Positions 1-6,998 of a stretch of 21,472 bases of DNA are shown piece by piece. This stretch comes from JAJDAN01 sp046583095 (GTDB lineage Bacteria > Myxococcota_A > UBA9160 > UBA4427), in contig JAYGDB010000141.1 of the NCBI GenBank assembly GCA_046583095.1, positions 1 through 21,472 on the forward strand, written 5' to 3'. The notes below the pieces were generated by a model that did not search any database, was not told the origin of the DNA, and worked only from the letters and a program-made list of their open reading frames with translations. The translations under genes and the position numbers were made by a program. How positions within the stretch are numbered: position 1 is the stretch's first letter; every line of letters begins with the position of its first letter.

Positions 1-2
1 CC

Positions 3-410
3 CAGTCCATCGATACCGGCGGAAGCTCCAACACCGGCACCGGAACGCAGGACAATACCTCCTCGTTTCAGGATGAGTGGTACAGCATCGATAACGCCAA
101 CTCGGATTCAGGCGCCCAGGTTCTGAACTCCGACAACTCGAATGGTGGCGATCGGATTTCCAACGACCAGATCCTCGGTGCTGGCGACGGCTCGTTGGTA
201 GCCAATGCGGCGCTCGAGGCTGCCGTCAGCGGCAATGCCGTCGCAGTCGCGGGAGAGAATGGCGGGGCGAGCTCGACCCTGGGTATTCATAGAGGCAGTG
301 ACTTCAATGGCCTGTCAGGTGTCAGCGCCGTCGCCATCGGGTCCGGCATGAATGCGAGCCAGAACGTCGGCGTGAACGTCACCGCGAGCGTAAGCGGCGG
401 GGGCCTTTAG
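3..410 (+). CDS. C-terminal part of a Gly/Ser/Asn-rich exported surface or fibre-type protein (5' truncated)
   Basis: An open frame runs from the window edge to a TAG stop at 408-410 and encodes 135 residues with no stop. The reading frame is open upstream of the first internal GTG (195), so this is the end of a larger protein and not a 71-residue gene. The composition is low complexity, rich in Gly, Ser, Asn, Asp and Ala and poor in Lys and aromatic residues, with no membrane segment, as in extracellular or amyloid-like subunits. The C-terminus contains SGVSAVAIGSGMNASQNV followed by Gly-Val-Asn-Val-Thr, similar to the tails of the two small exported proteins encoded at 562-984 and 1694-2158. 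This suggests it belongs to the same export system, perhaps as the main structural component. The N-terminus, signal peptide and any double-glycine site lie outside the window. Family assignment is uncertain; coding status is well supported by frame and composition. Confidence 0.7.
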   Translation, partial: QSIDTGGSSNTGTGTQDNTSSFQDEWYSIDNANSDSGAQVLNSDNSNGGDRISNDQILGAGDGSLVANAALEAAVSGNAVAVAGENGGASSTLGIHRGSDFNGLSGVSAVAIGSGMNASQNVGVNVTASVSGGGL

Positions 411-470
411 AGGGACAGAGATTCTGAAGAGGCGGGGGGGGCGCTTAGAGAGAAGTGCGAGCCTACTCGA

Positions 471-515
471 AGAGCAGGGCGAACGAGCTTTAATTGGGCT
501 CGTCCGCCCTGCTCT
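471..515 (+). terminator. Strong hairpin after the surface-protein gene (terminator-like, no U-tract)
   Basis: Arms 471-488 (agagcagggcgaacgagc) and 498-515 (gctcgtccgccctgctct) pair over 18 bp with a single A·C mismatch (482/504), around a 9-nt AT-rich loop. No T-run follows, so this is not a classical intrinsic terminator. It may end or attenuate transcription, or protect the 3' end of the upstream mRNA, giving more of the upstream product than of the three genes downstream. Confidence 0.6.
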
Positions 516-561
516 GCGTACCCGACGACGGCAGACAAGAAGGAAGCACAGGCCAGAGAAG

Positions 562-984
562 ATGGTGAACCGAGCCACCCAGCACCGAAACAGTAAGGGG
601 CAGAATCGACTCCTCGTGATTCTGGTGGCGCTCTACTGCCTGCTCCCCGGCTCTGCCATTGCGGACACCCCTGCCGCCGAGGGCGTGGATTCAGTGCCCA
701 TCCTCGAGGCGAAGCCCGGAGACGACCTGCTGGCTGGCCTTTCGGCAATCTGCGAAGAAGATCTTGCTGAGATTCGAGGCGGTGAAGGAACTGCGCTCAA
801 CCTACAGGACATGAACGCCACCGTGGATGGCAACAGCATCACCGGCACGGTGACGACCGGAGGCGTCAGCATCGGCGCCAATGCTTTTTCCAACATCGAT
901 GGCGTCAGCTCGGTCGTGGTGAACAGCGGCAACAACGTCTCGATCCAGAGTTCCACCGTCATCAACGTGGTGATCAGCGAATGA
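562..984 (+). CDS. Small Sec-exported protein with internal double-glycine motif (paralogue of 1694-2158)
   Basis: 140 residues; the ATG at 562 has a purine-rich stretch just upstream. Residues 1-34 form a Sec signal peptide (basic N-region, hydrophobic core near 17-30, cleavage near AIA|DT). Residues 57-74, LAGLSAICEEDLAEIRGG, resemble the double-glycine leader motif of C39-processed precursors (hydrophobic at -12, acidic -8, Leu -7, Ile -4, Gly-Gly). The same stretch is 10/18 identical without gaps in the protein encoded at 1694-2158. Residues 119-139 (Val-Val-Asn-Ser-Gly-Asn-Asn-Val-Ser ... Ile-Asn-Val-Val-Ile-Ser) match that paralogue at 12 of 21 positions. The stop overlaps the ATG of the C39 peptidase by 4 bp (ATGA), so the two are probably translationally coupled. 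I infer export to the periplasm and cutting after Gly74 by the neighbouring peptidase, releasing a 66-residue C-terminal piece. The family is not one I can name with certainty; a Fap-like accessory subunit is possible. Confidence 0.75.
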   Translation: MVNRATQHRNSKGQNRLLVILVALYCLLPGSAIADTPAAEGVDSVPILEAKPGDDLLAGLSAICEEDLAEIRGGEGTALNLQDMNATVDGNSITGTVTTGGVSIGANAFSNIDGVSSVVVNSGNNVSIQSSTVINVVISE

Positions 985-1697
985 TGATGTCGCGTGCGAT
1001 CTCATGCCTCCTCGGGACGACCCTGCTCGCAGTGGGGATCCTGTCCGCCGGACCGGCTTGCTCGGAAGCGATGTGGATGCCCACGTCGACGGGGCCCTTC
1101 TCGGTGCGCGTTCGCAGCATGCACGAGTTGCGCTTTGTCGAGACCGTGCGCCAGGGTTATGACTTCAGCTGCGGATCCGCGGCAATCGCTACGCTGCTCA
1201 CCTTTCATTACGAGCGCCCGACGACCGAGCTCCAGGTCTTCGAGAAGATGTGGAATCAAGGCAACAAGGAGAAGATCCGGGAACACGGGTTTTCGATGCT
1301 GGACATGAAGCATTACCTCGAGACCGAGGGAATGGCTGCGGATGGATTCAAGATCCCCGCCAGCCGTATGGCCAAGATCGGCGTGGCGGGCCTGATTCTC
1401 CTGGACAAGCTGGAGACTCCACACTTTGTCGTCGTGATCGGAGAATCGAACGGCGAACTGCTGGTGAGCGACCCGGCCCGCGGCATCTGGAACATCTCGA
1501 TCGAAGAAGTCGAGCAGCTCTGGAACGGCGTGTTCTTCGTGGTGCGCGAGCGCGTCCGCGTCGCGAAGGGAAATTTCAACGATGCGGTCGTATGGAAGAG
1601 CCGTCGCTGGGCGCCCCTGGGCGAAGCCGAGATGGCCCAGCTCCTCGTCCCCATGTTGAAAGAGCTTCCGCTCCCGTCGGAGTTCAACGTAAATTGA
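981..1697 (+). CDS. Periplasmic C39-type cysteine peptidase (FapD-like, stand-alone)
   Basis: 238 residues beginning with a Sec signal peptide (core about 9-24). The mature part has the peptidase C39 layout: an oxyanion glutamine and nucleophile in RQGYDFSCG (Gln58, Cys64), a catalytic His in TPHFVVV (His148), and an Asp in VSDPARG (Asp164). It lacks the ABC-transporter membrane and ATPase domains of bacteriocin exporters, so it is a free peptidase domain, expected to act in the periplasm. Free C39 proteins of this size occur in the Pseudomonas Fap functional-amyloid operon (FapD). The Cys27 near the signal cleavage site is not in a good lipobox (Gly-Pro-Ala-Cys). It sits between two exported proteins carrying double-glycine motifs and overlaps both (ATGA upstream, TTGA downstream), which points to them as substrates; that is inference. 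The catalytic residues are intact, so it should be active. Confidence 0.88.
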   Translation: MMMSRAISCLLGTTLLAVGILSAGPACSEAMWMPTSTGPFSVRVRSMHELRFVETVRQGYDFSCGSAAIATLLTFHYERPTTELQVFEKMWNQGNKEKIREHGFSMLDMKHYLETEGMAADGFKIPASRMAKIGVAGLILLDKLETPHFVVVIGESNGELLVSDPARGIWNISIEEVEQLWNGVFFVVRERVRVAKGNFNDAVVWKSRRWAPLGEAEMAQLLVPMLKELPLPSEFNVN

Positions 1698-2158
1698 AGA
1701 CCTCCCGAAAAACGACGAGCTATGGCTTCGGAGGCTTCGCTCTGCTGAGCGGGTTGGCGGTCCTGCTCTGTTCGCTCCCGGCCCTGGCCGAAACGCCACT
1801 CGATCTCGAGGATCCCCTCGCGGGCTTGACACCGATGGCGGACGAGAGCCTGGACGAGGCCCGGGGTGGTGCGGTGACCCTACCGAACGGCATGACGATG
1901 GAGGTGACGGCAAGCATGCGAGTTCTCCTGGACGGCCAGGAGCAGGCGCCTTGGTCGGGGAGCGAGATCGGAGCGCCCAGTCTGGATCTGGCCACCCAGC
2001 TTCTGGACCTCAACCAACACGGCATGGTCGTGAACTCCCTCAATAACGTCTCGTTGGAACACTATCGGGAGATCAACTTCCTCATTTCAAACCTGCCGGC
2101 GAGCATAACGTCCCCCACTTTCCTGCCAGACCCGATCATCCACGATCTGACCCCCTGA
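1694..2158 (+). CDS. Second small Sec-exported protein with double-glycine motif (TTG start)
   Basis: The start is the TTG at 1694, overlapping the peptidase stop as TTGA, with CGGAG at 1678-1682. The frame stays open further upstream (to 1250), but that part is only an out-of-frame reading of the peptidase gene. From the TTG the protein has 154 residues: a clear signal peptide (basic KTSRKT, hydrophobic core 13-30, cleavage near ALA|ET at 32), then LAGLTPMADESLDEARGG (42-59), a double-glycine site aligned with that of the first small protein. The 112-132 segment (Val-Val-Asn-Ser-Leu-Asn-Asn-Val-Ser ... Ile-Asn-Phe-Leu-Ile-Ser) is shared with its paralogue. It differs by a Pro-rich C-terminal extension (about 134-154). 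Probable substrate of the adjacent C39 peptidase, predicted cut after Gly59. ATG-only gene callers would miss or mis-start it. Function unknown; a minor fibre subunit, chaperone or nucleator are possibilities. Confidence 0.7.
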   Translation: MKTSRKTTSYGFGGFALLSGLAVLLCSLPALAETPLDLEDPLAGLTPMADESLDEARGGAVTLPNGMTMEVTASMRVLLDGQEQAPWSGSEIGAPSLDLATQLLDLNQHGMVVNSLNNVSLEHYREINFLISNLPASITSPTFLPDPIIHDLTP

Positions 2159-2170
2159 AGACCTGCGCCT

Positions 2171-3031
2171 CTAGCGCGAGGCGCGCAACAGGACCGCTCT
2201 GAGTCGCTGCGCCGTCTCCTCGGCGTCGCGGAGCCAGAAGCGTTCGGGTTCGAAGACGAAGAAGTCGACCGGGTAGCCGGCCGGAAGCGCTTCCAACGCA
2301 GCACTTCGCTCCGCGAGCGTCGGCTCCCGCGGCGTGACCACGAGGATCAGATCGGGAACCAGCGCTAGCCACGAATCCTCCCGGATCCTGAGCCTCGACT
2401 CATCGCCTCCGTGCGTCACGCTGGTGCCGCCGGCGATCTCGATCAGATCGGTCTCGAAGCTGTGGCCCCCCGCCAACTCGAGCGGGTCGAAGCCGACGAC
2501 CGCAACCACGCGCGGGCGTGACTGCCCGAACGAAGAACCTCCGACGAACGCGAGAGGACGCGAGAGCTCCCTCTCGAAGCTCCGCGCACGCGCTTCTCCA
2601 ACGAGTCGCCCTCCCAGATCGCGGCAGAGCGCAAACAGATCCTCGAAGTCATGCGGTTCGAACTCGATCAGTTCCGCCCCACCCGCTCGCAGCGCATCCA
2701 GGCTCGGATCGTCGACCGCTGGCAGGCTCGCAACCAGGACGATGTCGGGGGAGAGTCTCAGGGCAGTCTCCCGGTCCACGACCGGAAGCCGTCCGAGACC
2801 GGGTACGCGGCTCGACGGCTCGTCGATTGCGACCAGCAGATCCTGCGCCCCGAGCGCCACGACGAACCGGCTCGCAGCCGCTGACAACGACACGACCCGT
2901 AGTGCTGCCGCGTGTGAGCCCACCTCCACTCGCTCGGCCTGCCCGGCCGCATCGCAGGCCACCACTCCGGCCAGGGCGGCCACCCAGCACCAAGATCGGG
3001 ATACACGGCCTTCGTAACGGAACACCGGCAC
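2171..3031 (-). CDS. BtuF-like helical-backbone substrate-binding lipoprotein (cobalamin/heme/siderophore type)
   Basis: 286 residues read on the minus strand from a GTG; a second GTG lies at 3025 and neither has a good ribosome-binding site, so the exact start is unsure. A hydrophobic signal segment (about 13-25) ends in Val-Val-Ala-Cys, an acceptable lipobox with Cys26 as lipid anchor. The body follows the Peripla_BP_2/BtuF plan: RVVSLSAAASRFVVALGAQD near the start, LSPDIVLVASLP in the middle, then a long linker helix, and a second lobe with RPRVVAVVGFDPLELAGGHS, IAGGTSV and LALVPDLILVVTP. Such proteins hand metal chelates (vitamin B12, heme, siderophores) to an ABC importer. No permease or ATPase gene is beside it, so the ligand cannot be told. 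It converges with the exported-protein trio (12 bp between stops) and is divergent from the gene at 3162. It could functionally complement the TonB-dependent receptor at the other end of the window. Confidence 0.8.
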   Translation of the reverse strand: MPVFRYEGRVSRSWCWVAALAGVVACDAAGQAERVEVGSHAAALRVVSLSAAASRFVVALGAQDLLVAIDEPSSRVPGLGRLPVVDRETALRLSPDIVLVASLPAVDDPSLDALRAGGAELIEFEPHDFEDLFALCRDLGGRLVGEARARSFERELSRPLAFVGGSSFGQSRPRVVAVVGFDPLELAGGHSFETDLIEIAGGTSVTHGGDESRLRIREDSWLALVPDLILVVTPREPTLAERSAALEALPAGYPVDFFVFEPERFWLRDAEETAQRLRAVLLRASR

Positions 3032-3150
3032 AGAGCGTACTGCCCGAGGGGAAGGGTCGCTCGCCCCAGGATGAAGATCGATCCGACCCGCCCGTGTTAG
3101 TCTGCCCTACGCGAGACTGTGTGGGCTCGTCTCCGGCAGGCCGAGCATCG

Positions 3151-3155
3151 AGGAG
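3151..3155 (+). promoter_or_regulatory. Ribosome-binding site AGGAG
   Basis: AGGAG sits 6 bp upstream of the ATG at 3162 and fixes that start; no promoter hexamers are convincing in the 130-bp divergent region 3032-3161. Confidence 0.7.
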
Positions 3156-3161
3156 TGTGCA

Positions 3162-3794
3162 ATGAGTCATCGTGGATCGATTCGCAGGCTGGTCTTCGCT
3201 CTCGGCGTCTGGGCCACCTGCCAAGCGGGGCCCGCGCTAGCGGGCATTCACACCTGGGACGTGAACGAGGTGTTCAGCAACGCCGACGGCACGATCCAGT
3301 TCGTCGAACTCTGGGAGGCTGCAGGTGGCGCCGGTGAGGTCAACGTCGGAAACGGCTCGATCTCGAGCGACACCCAGACCTTCGCGTTCGGCCAGGGCGC
3401 CGTCACCGGGCCGACCTCCAACAAGTTCTATCTGCTGGCGACTCAGGGTTTCGCCGATCTAGCCGGCGCACCCACGCCCGACGCAATCATCCCGTCTGGA
3501 AGCGTTCCGTTCTTCAGCCCAGCCGGAGACACGGTCGACTTCGGAGTCTACGATAGCTGGAACTTTGCCTCGGCTCCCACCAACGGCACGGATTCGCTGG
3601 ACCGTCTGACGGGAGTCGGCGCCAACACCCCGACCAACTACGCGGGCGAGACGGGATCCGTCGACGCCTCGCCGCCGCCCCCGCCTCCGACTCCGGTGCT
3701 TCCGGCGCTGTCTCGGGGCACGCTGCTGATCCTGATGGCTCTACTCGGAAGCGCCGGCATGTTGATCGGCCTGCGGCGGCATCGGACCCGATAA
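3162..3794 (+). CDS. Secreted protein with IPTL-CTERM-like C-terminal sorting segment
   Basis: 210 residues. A Sec signal peptide (about 1-27, ending ALAG) precedes a domain that begins HTWDVNEVFSNADGTIQFVE and is rich in beta-forming and Gly/Asn/Thr residues, a type of extracellular protein found with C-terminal sorting tags. After a proline run (168-174) comes VLPALSRG, a hydrophobic helix (about 186-203) and a basic tail RRHRTR. This tripartite end resembles the IPTL-CTERM/PEP-CTERM family (consensus close to IPTLSEWG, then a membrane helix and Arg cluster), which retains proteins at the envelope and is typically recognised by a dedicated sorting enzyme; none is encoded here. The Pro-rich linker would lift the domain off the membrane. 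No catalytic motif is seen, and the role of the main domain is unknown. It is divergent from the BtuF-like gene. Confidence 0.75.
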   Translation: MSHRGSIRRLVFALGVWATCQAGPALAGIHTWDVNEVFSNADGTIQFVELWEAAGGAGEVNVGNGSISSDTQTFAFGQGAVTGPTSNKFYLLATQGFADLAGAPTPDAIIPSGSVPFFSPAGDTVDFGVYDSWNFASAPTNGTDSLDRLTGVGANTPTNYAGETGSVDASPPPPPPTPVLPALSRGTLLILMALLGSAGMLIGLRRHRTR

Positions 3795-4102
3795 CCACAG
3801 AGCGCTGGCGGAGCACGTGTGGGGCTGCCTTCCCCGGCGCACACGCGCCCTCCCCCGGGCCGCGCCGATCCGCTGCGACGTTGCCTTCTGCTCCCTTCGG
3901 GATCTACGCAGAGGCAGGCGATCGCTGTAGGCCGGCTCGGTAGAACGACCGACCCCGGCCGGACTCGCACCGCACAACGCGCTGGCTGGACGCGAGACCC
4001 CGTTTCTGCGCGACGCGTCCAGGAACCCCCCGGCAGTCCCGAGACCGGCCCACAACAGGTTCCCCGAGCGCCTGCCGATGGTGTTAGGGGAAAGCCGAGC
4101 AT
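3795..4102. other. Non-coding stretch between the IPTL-like gene and the σ54 activator
   Basis: About 310 bp without a convincing gene, promoter or strong hairpin. Open frames here are short and lack ribosome-binding sites. A 14-bp sequence (tcggtagaacgacc, 3937-3950) recurs inside the activator gene at 5489-5502 but is likely chance. Confidence 0.5.
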
Positions 4103-4107
4103 GGAGG
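4103..4107 (+). promoter_or_regulatory. Ribosome-binding site GGAGG that decides the start at 4117
   Basis: GGAGG lies 9 bp upstream of the ATG at 4117, where the receiver domain begins normally. The longer in-frame start at 4078 would add 13 residues of no evident value and has no comparable site. Confidence 0.7.
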
Positions 4108-4116
4108 CTGCAGGTC

Positions 4117-5538
<1,422 letters not shown>

Positions 5539-5663
5539 TTCCAGGCGCCCGCTTCGCCAGTGCTCCCGCTAGCGGGTGTCGTGATGAGAATCTGCCGAGC
5601 GCCTCGGGACGCCCAATTCCCGACCCGGTGAGTCGCGCAAGGCTCCTTCGGACTCCGCCCCGA
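5539..5663. other. Intergenic DNA after the σ54 activator
   Basis: No gene is seen in this first part of the 450-bp gap 5539-5988. It contains a short palindrome (cccgctagcggg) and a 6-bp inverted repeat tcggga/tcccga with an 8-nt spacer, neither followed by a T-run. The rest of the gap holds the features listed next. Confidence 0.5.
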
Positions 5664-5685
5664 CCGCGCGGATCCGCCCGCGCGG
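5664..5685 (+). terminator. GC-rich hairpin, possible terminator of the σ54 activator
   Basis: Perfect 7-bp arms ccgcgcg (5664-5670) and cgcgcgg (5679-5685) around an 8-nt loop, 125 bp after the stop of the activator gene. No U-tract follows, so a termination role is only possible. Confidence 0.35.
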
Positions 5686-5689
5686 CGAT

Positions 5690-5793
5690 GATTCACTTGC
5701 GGTTCATTTGCGGTTCATTCTGGTTCAACTTGAACCATCACCGAGCCCCGATGAACCCGCGTTCATCCTCGAACGCGGTCTAGAGGCATCTAG
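5690..5793. promoter_or_regulatory. Operator-like array of GGTTCA direct and inverted repeats
   Basis: GATTCA/GGTTCA half-sites begin at 5690, 5701, 5712 and 5722, i.e. 11, 11 and 10 bp apart, about one helical turn. The last is half of a palindrome GGTTCAACTTGAACC (5722-5736). Then come GATGAAC/GTTCATC (5750-5756 and 5761-5767), a perfect 8-bp inverted repeat CCGCGTTC/GAACGCGG (5757-5764 and 5771-5778), and CTAGA/TCTAG (5780-5784 and 5789-5793). OmpR-family winged-helix regulators bind direct repeats spaced 10-11 bp, and such a regulator is encoded 196 bp downstream, so autoregulation is the simplest reading. Binding is inferred. Confidence 0.6.
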
Positions 5794-5911
5794 CGCCCTC
5801 TTCGGAGTTGGCCCGGTCCCTGCAATAGCTGGCGATCAGCCGAGCTGTTCATCCAAGTCGTGCAGGCATCGGCCGTGCAAGAAACCGAACGGCATGCGAC
5901 GCGCACTTCGT

Positions 5912-5941
5912 TTGCACCCGCATGTCGGCAAACAGAATAAA
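5912..5941 (+). promoter_or_regulatory. Weak candidate promoter for the winged-helix regulator
   Basis: TTGCAC (5912-5917) and AATAAA (5936-5941) are separated by 18 bp, a loose match to σ70 -35 and -10 elements in otherwise GC-rich DNA. Low certainty. Confidence 0.25.
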
Positions 5942-5949
5942 AGGGGGTC

Positions 5950-5965
5950 GGGCCTTTCGAGGCCC
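5950..5965 (+). other. Leader hairpin gggcct-ttcg-aggccc
   Basis: A perfect 6-bp stem with a TTCG tetraloop, 12 bp ahead of the GGAG (5978-5981) that serves the ATG at 5989. It would sit in the 5' leader of the regulator mRNA and could affect stability or translation. Confidence 0.4.
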
Positions 5966-5988
5966 AACCGACTGAGCGGAGACCTGAG

Positions 5989-6753
5989 ATGACTGACGAG
6001 ACTCACAGATCAGCAGAACATGTACCGGCACTGGCCACAACGAGGATGTCGCCCAATCTCGGCGCGCCACAGAAGGGGCGCGCGCTCGTGGCCGGTATAG
6101 ATCCCGAAGGTGAAGAGCTCATCTGCCGCGCTCTACGGTGCGCCCAGATCGAGCCGGTCGTCACCCAGAACGTGTTCGACGCGTTCTTTGGGGATGATGA
6201 AACGACGTACGAGGTCCTGATCCTCGGCGGAGACCTGAAGGACATTCACGAGCTTCGAGGTCTGGGCATCCAGTTGCCGATCCTGGCTGTTCTGCCGAAT
6301 TCGGCTGTGGAAACCCGGGTCGAGGCCCTTGATATGGGCGCAGACGATTGCCTGGGGCCTCCGTTCGCAACCGCCGAATTGGTGGCCAGAAGTCGTGCTC
6401 TGTGCCGCAGACGTGGTGCAGCGGCGGAAGAGTGGAAGCTGACCTCGGGCGACCTCTCGCTCTGTCTCGAAACTCGCACCGCCAAGCGCAACGGTCACAG
6501 TGTGCGCCTCACTCCGACCGAAGCCGAGATCCTGCGCCTGTTCATCCAGAATCAAGGCCGCGTGCTGTCGCCAGAGCGGATCGCCAGGACGTTGTGGTCC
6601 GATCCGGCAGATGTCTCCTCGAACCTGATCTCCGTACACATTCGGAATCTGCGCCGGAAGGTCGCTTCCGGTCTTCGTTCGCAGTCGATCCAGACGCTTC
6701 GCGGCAGTGGGTACGTGATGGCAGAGCATGATGCGGCAGCCACCAGCGACTAG
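5989..6753 (+). CDS. OmpR-type winged-helix regulator with degenerate (pseudo) receiver domain
   Basis: 254 residues; GGAG is 7 bp before the ATG. Residues about 30-140 have the receiver fold pattern, but its active site is lost. The acidic pair of a normal receiver is replaced by Ala-Gly-Ile-Asp (35-38), the acceptor position is Gly80 (EVLILGGDL where ILD is expected), and the conserved Thr-Lys is Gly-Pro (LGPPF, 122-126). Residues about 148-246 are a good Trans_reg_C winged helix: LTPTEAEILRLF, RVLSPERIARTLW, VSVHIRNLRRKV-like recognition helix (SVHIRNLRRKV 215-225), and TLRGSGYVM. A 30-residue N-terminal extension precedes the receiver. I infer a DNA-binding regulator controlled by ligand, partner protein or abundance and not by phosphorylation. 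The repeat array at 5690-5793 is a probable binding site. It lies between two phosphorelay genes in the same direction. Confidence 0.9.
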   Translation: MTDETHRSAEHVPALATTRMSPNLGAPQKGRALVAGIDPEGEELICRALRCAQIEPVVTQNVFDAFFGDDETTYEVLILGGDLKDIHELRGLGIQLPILAVLPNSAVETRVEALDMGADDCLGPPFATAELVARSRALCRRRGAAAEEWKLTSGDLSLCLETRTAKRNGHSVRLTPTEAEILRLFIQNQGRVLSPERIARTLWSDPADVSSNLISVHIRNLRRKVASGLRSQSIQTLRGSGYVMAEHDAAATSD

Positions 6754-6907
6754 GAGGGCGGGCTTCCAGTCTCTCGCAGAGAGGTGGGTGAAGCCCCTGC
6801 GTTCCGCCTGGAGACCGGCTCGAGCTCGGAAGCAGAAAGCCGGACGAGGGCGCTCAGGTCTTCGACTGAAGCAACCCAACGCTGGCTGCTGCAGGCAGTC
6901 TGATCTC

Positions 6908-6992
6908 AGGTGAGCGGCCCGTGTGGCCGATCTCTGGTGTTGGCGAAGTGGAGATTCCAGTGCCGGAGGCATCTCTCTCGTTCGCCAGAGGG
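6908..6992 (+). promoter_or_regulatory. Two competing ribosome-binding sites for the hybrid kinase
   Basis: AGGTGA at 6908-6913 stands 7 bp before a GTG (6921), and AGAGG at 6987-6992 stands 6 bp before an in-frame ATG (6999). The ATG is preferred because the receptor's first membrane helix follows it closely and the extra 26 residues show no domain. The GTG start remains possible. Confidence 0.45.
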
Positions 6993-6998
6993 CGAGGG

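Noticed and set aside
195..410. A 71-residue gene starting at the internal GTG
   Set aside because: The frame is open to the window edge with the same composition; it is the end of a truncated larger gene.
1002..1913. 303-codon minus-strand open frame opposite the C39 peptidase
   Set aside because: Composition of a GC-frame shadow; the plus strand has intact catalytic motifs.
562..2158. Bacteriocin/microcin locus with PCAT-type export
   Set aside because: Both GG-bearing proteins and the peptidase have Sec signal peptides, and no ABC transporter or immunity gene is present. A bacteriocin role cannot be wholly excluded but is not supported.
3937..3950. 14-bp repeat tcggtagaacgacc, also at 5489-5502 in the σ54 activator
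   Set aside because: One exact 14-mer pair in 21 kb is roughly what chance gives, and the second copy is explained by the helix-turn-helix codons.
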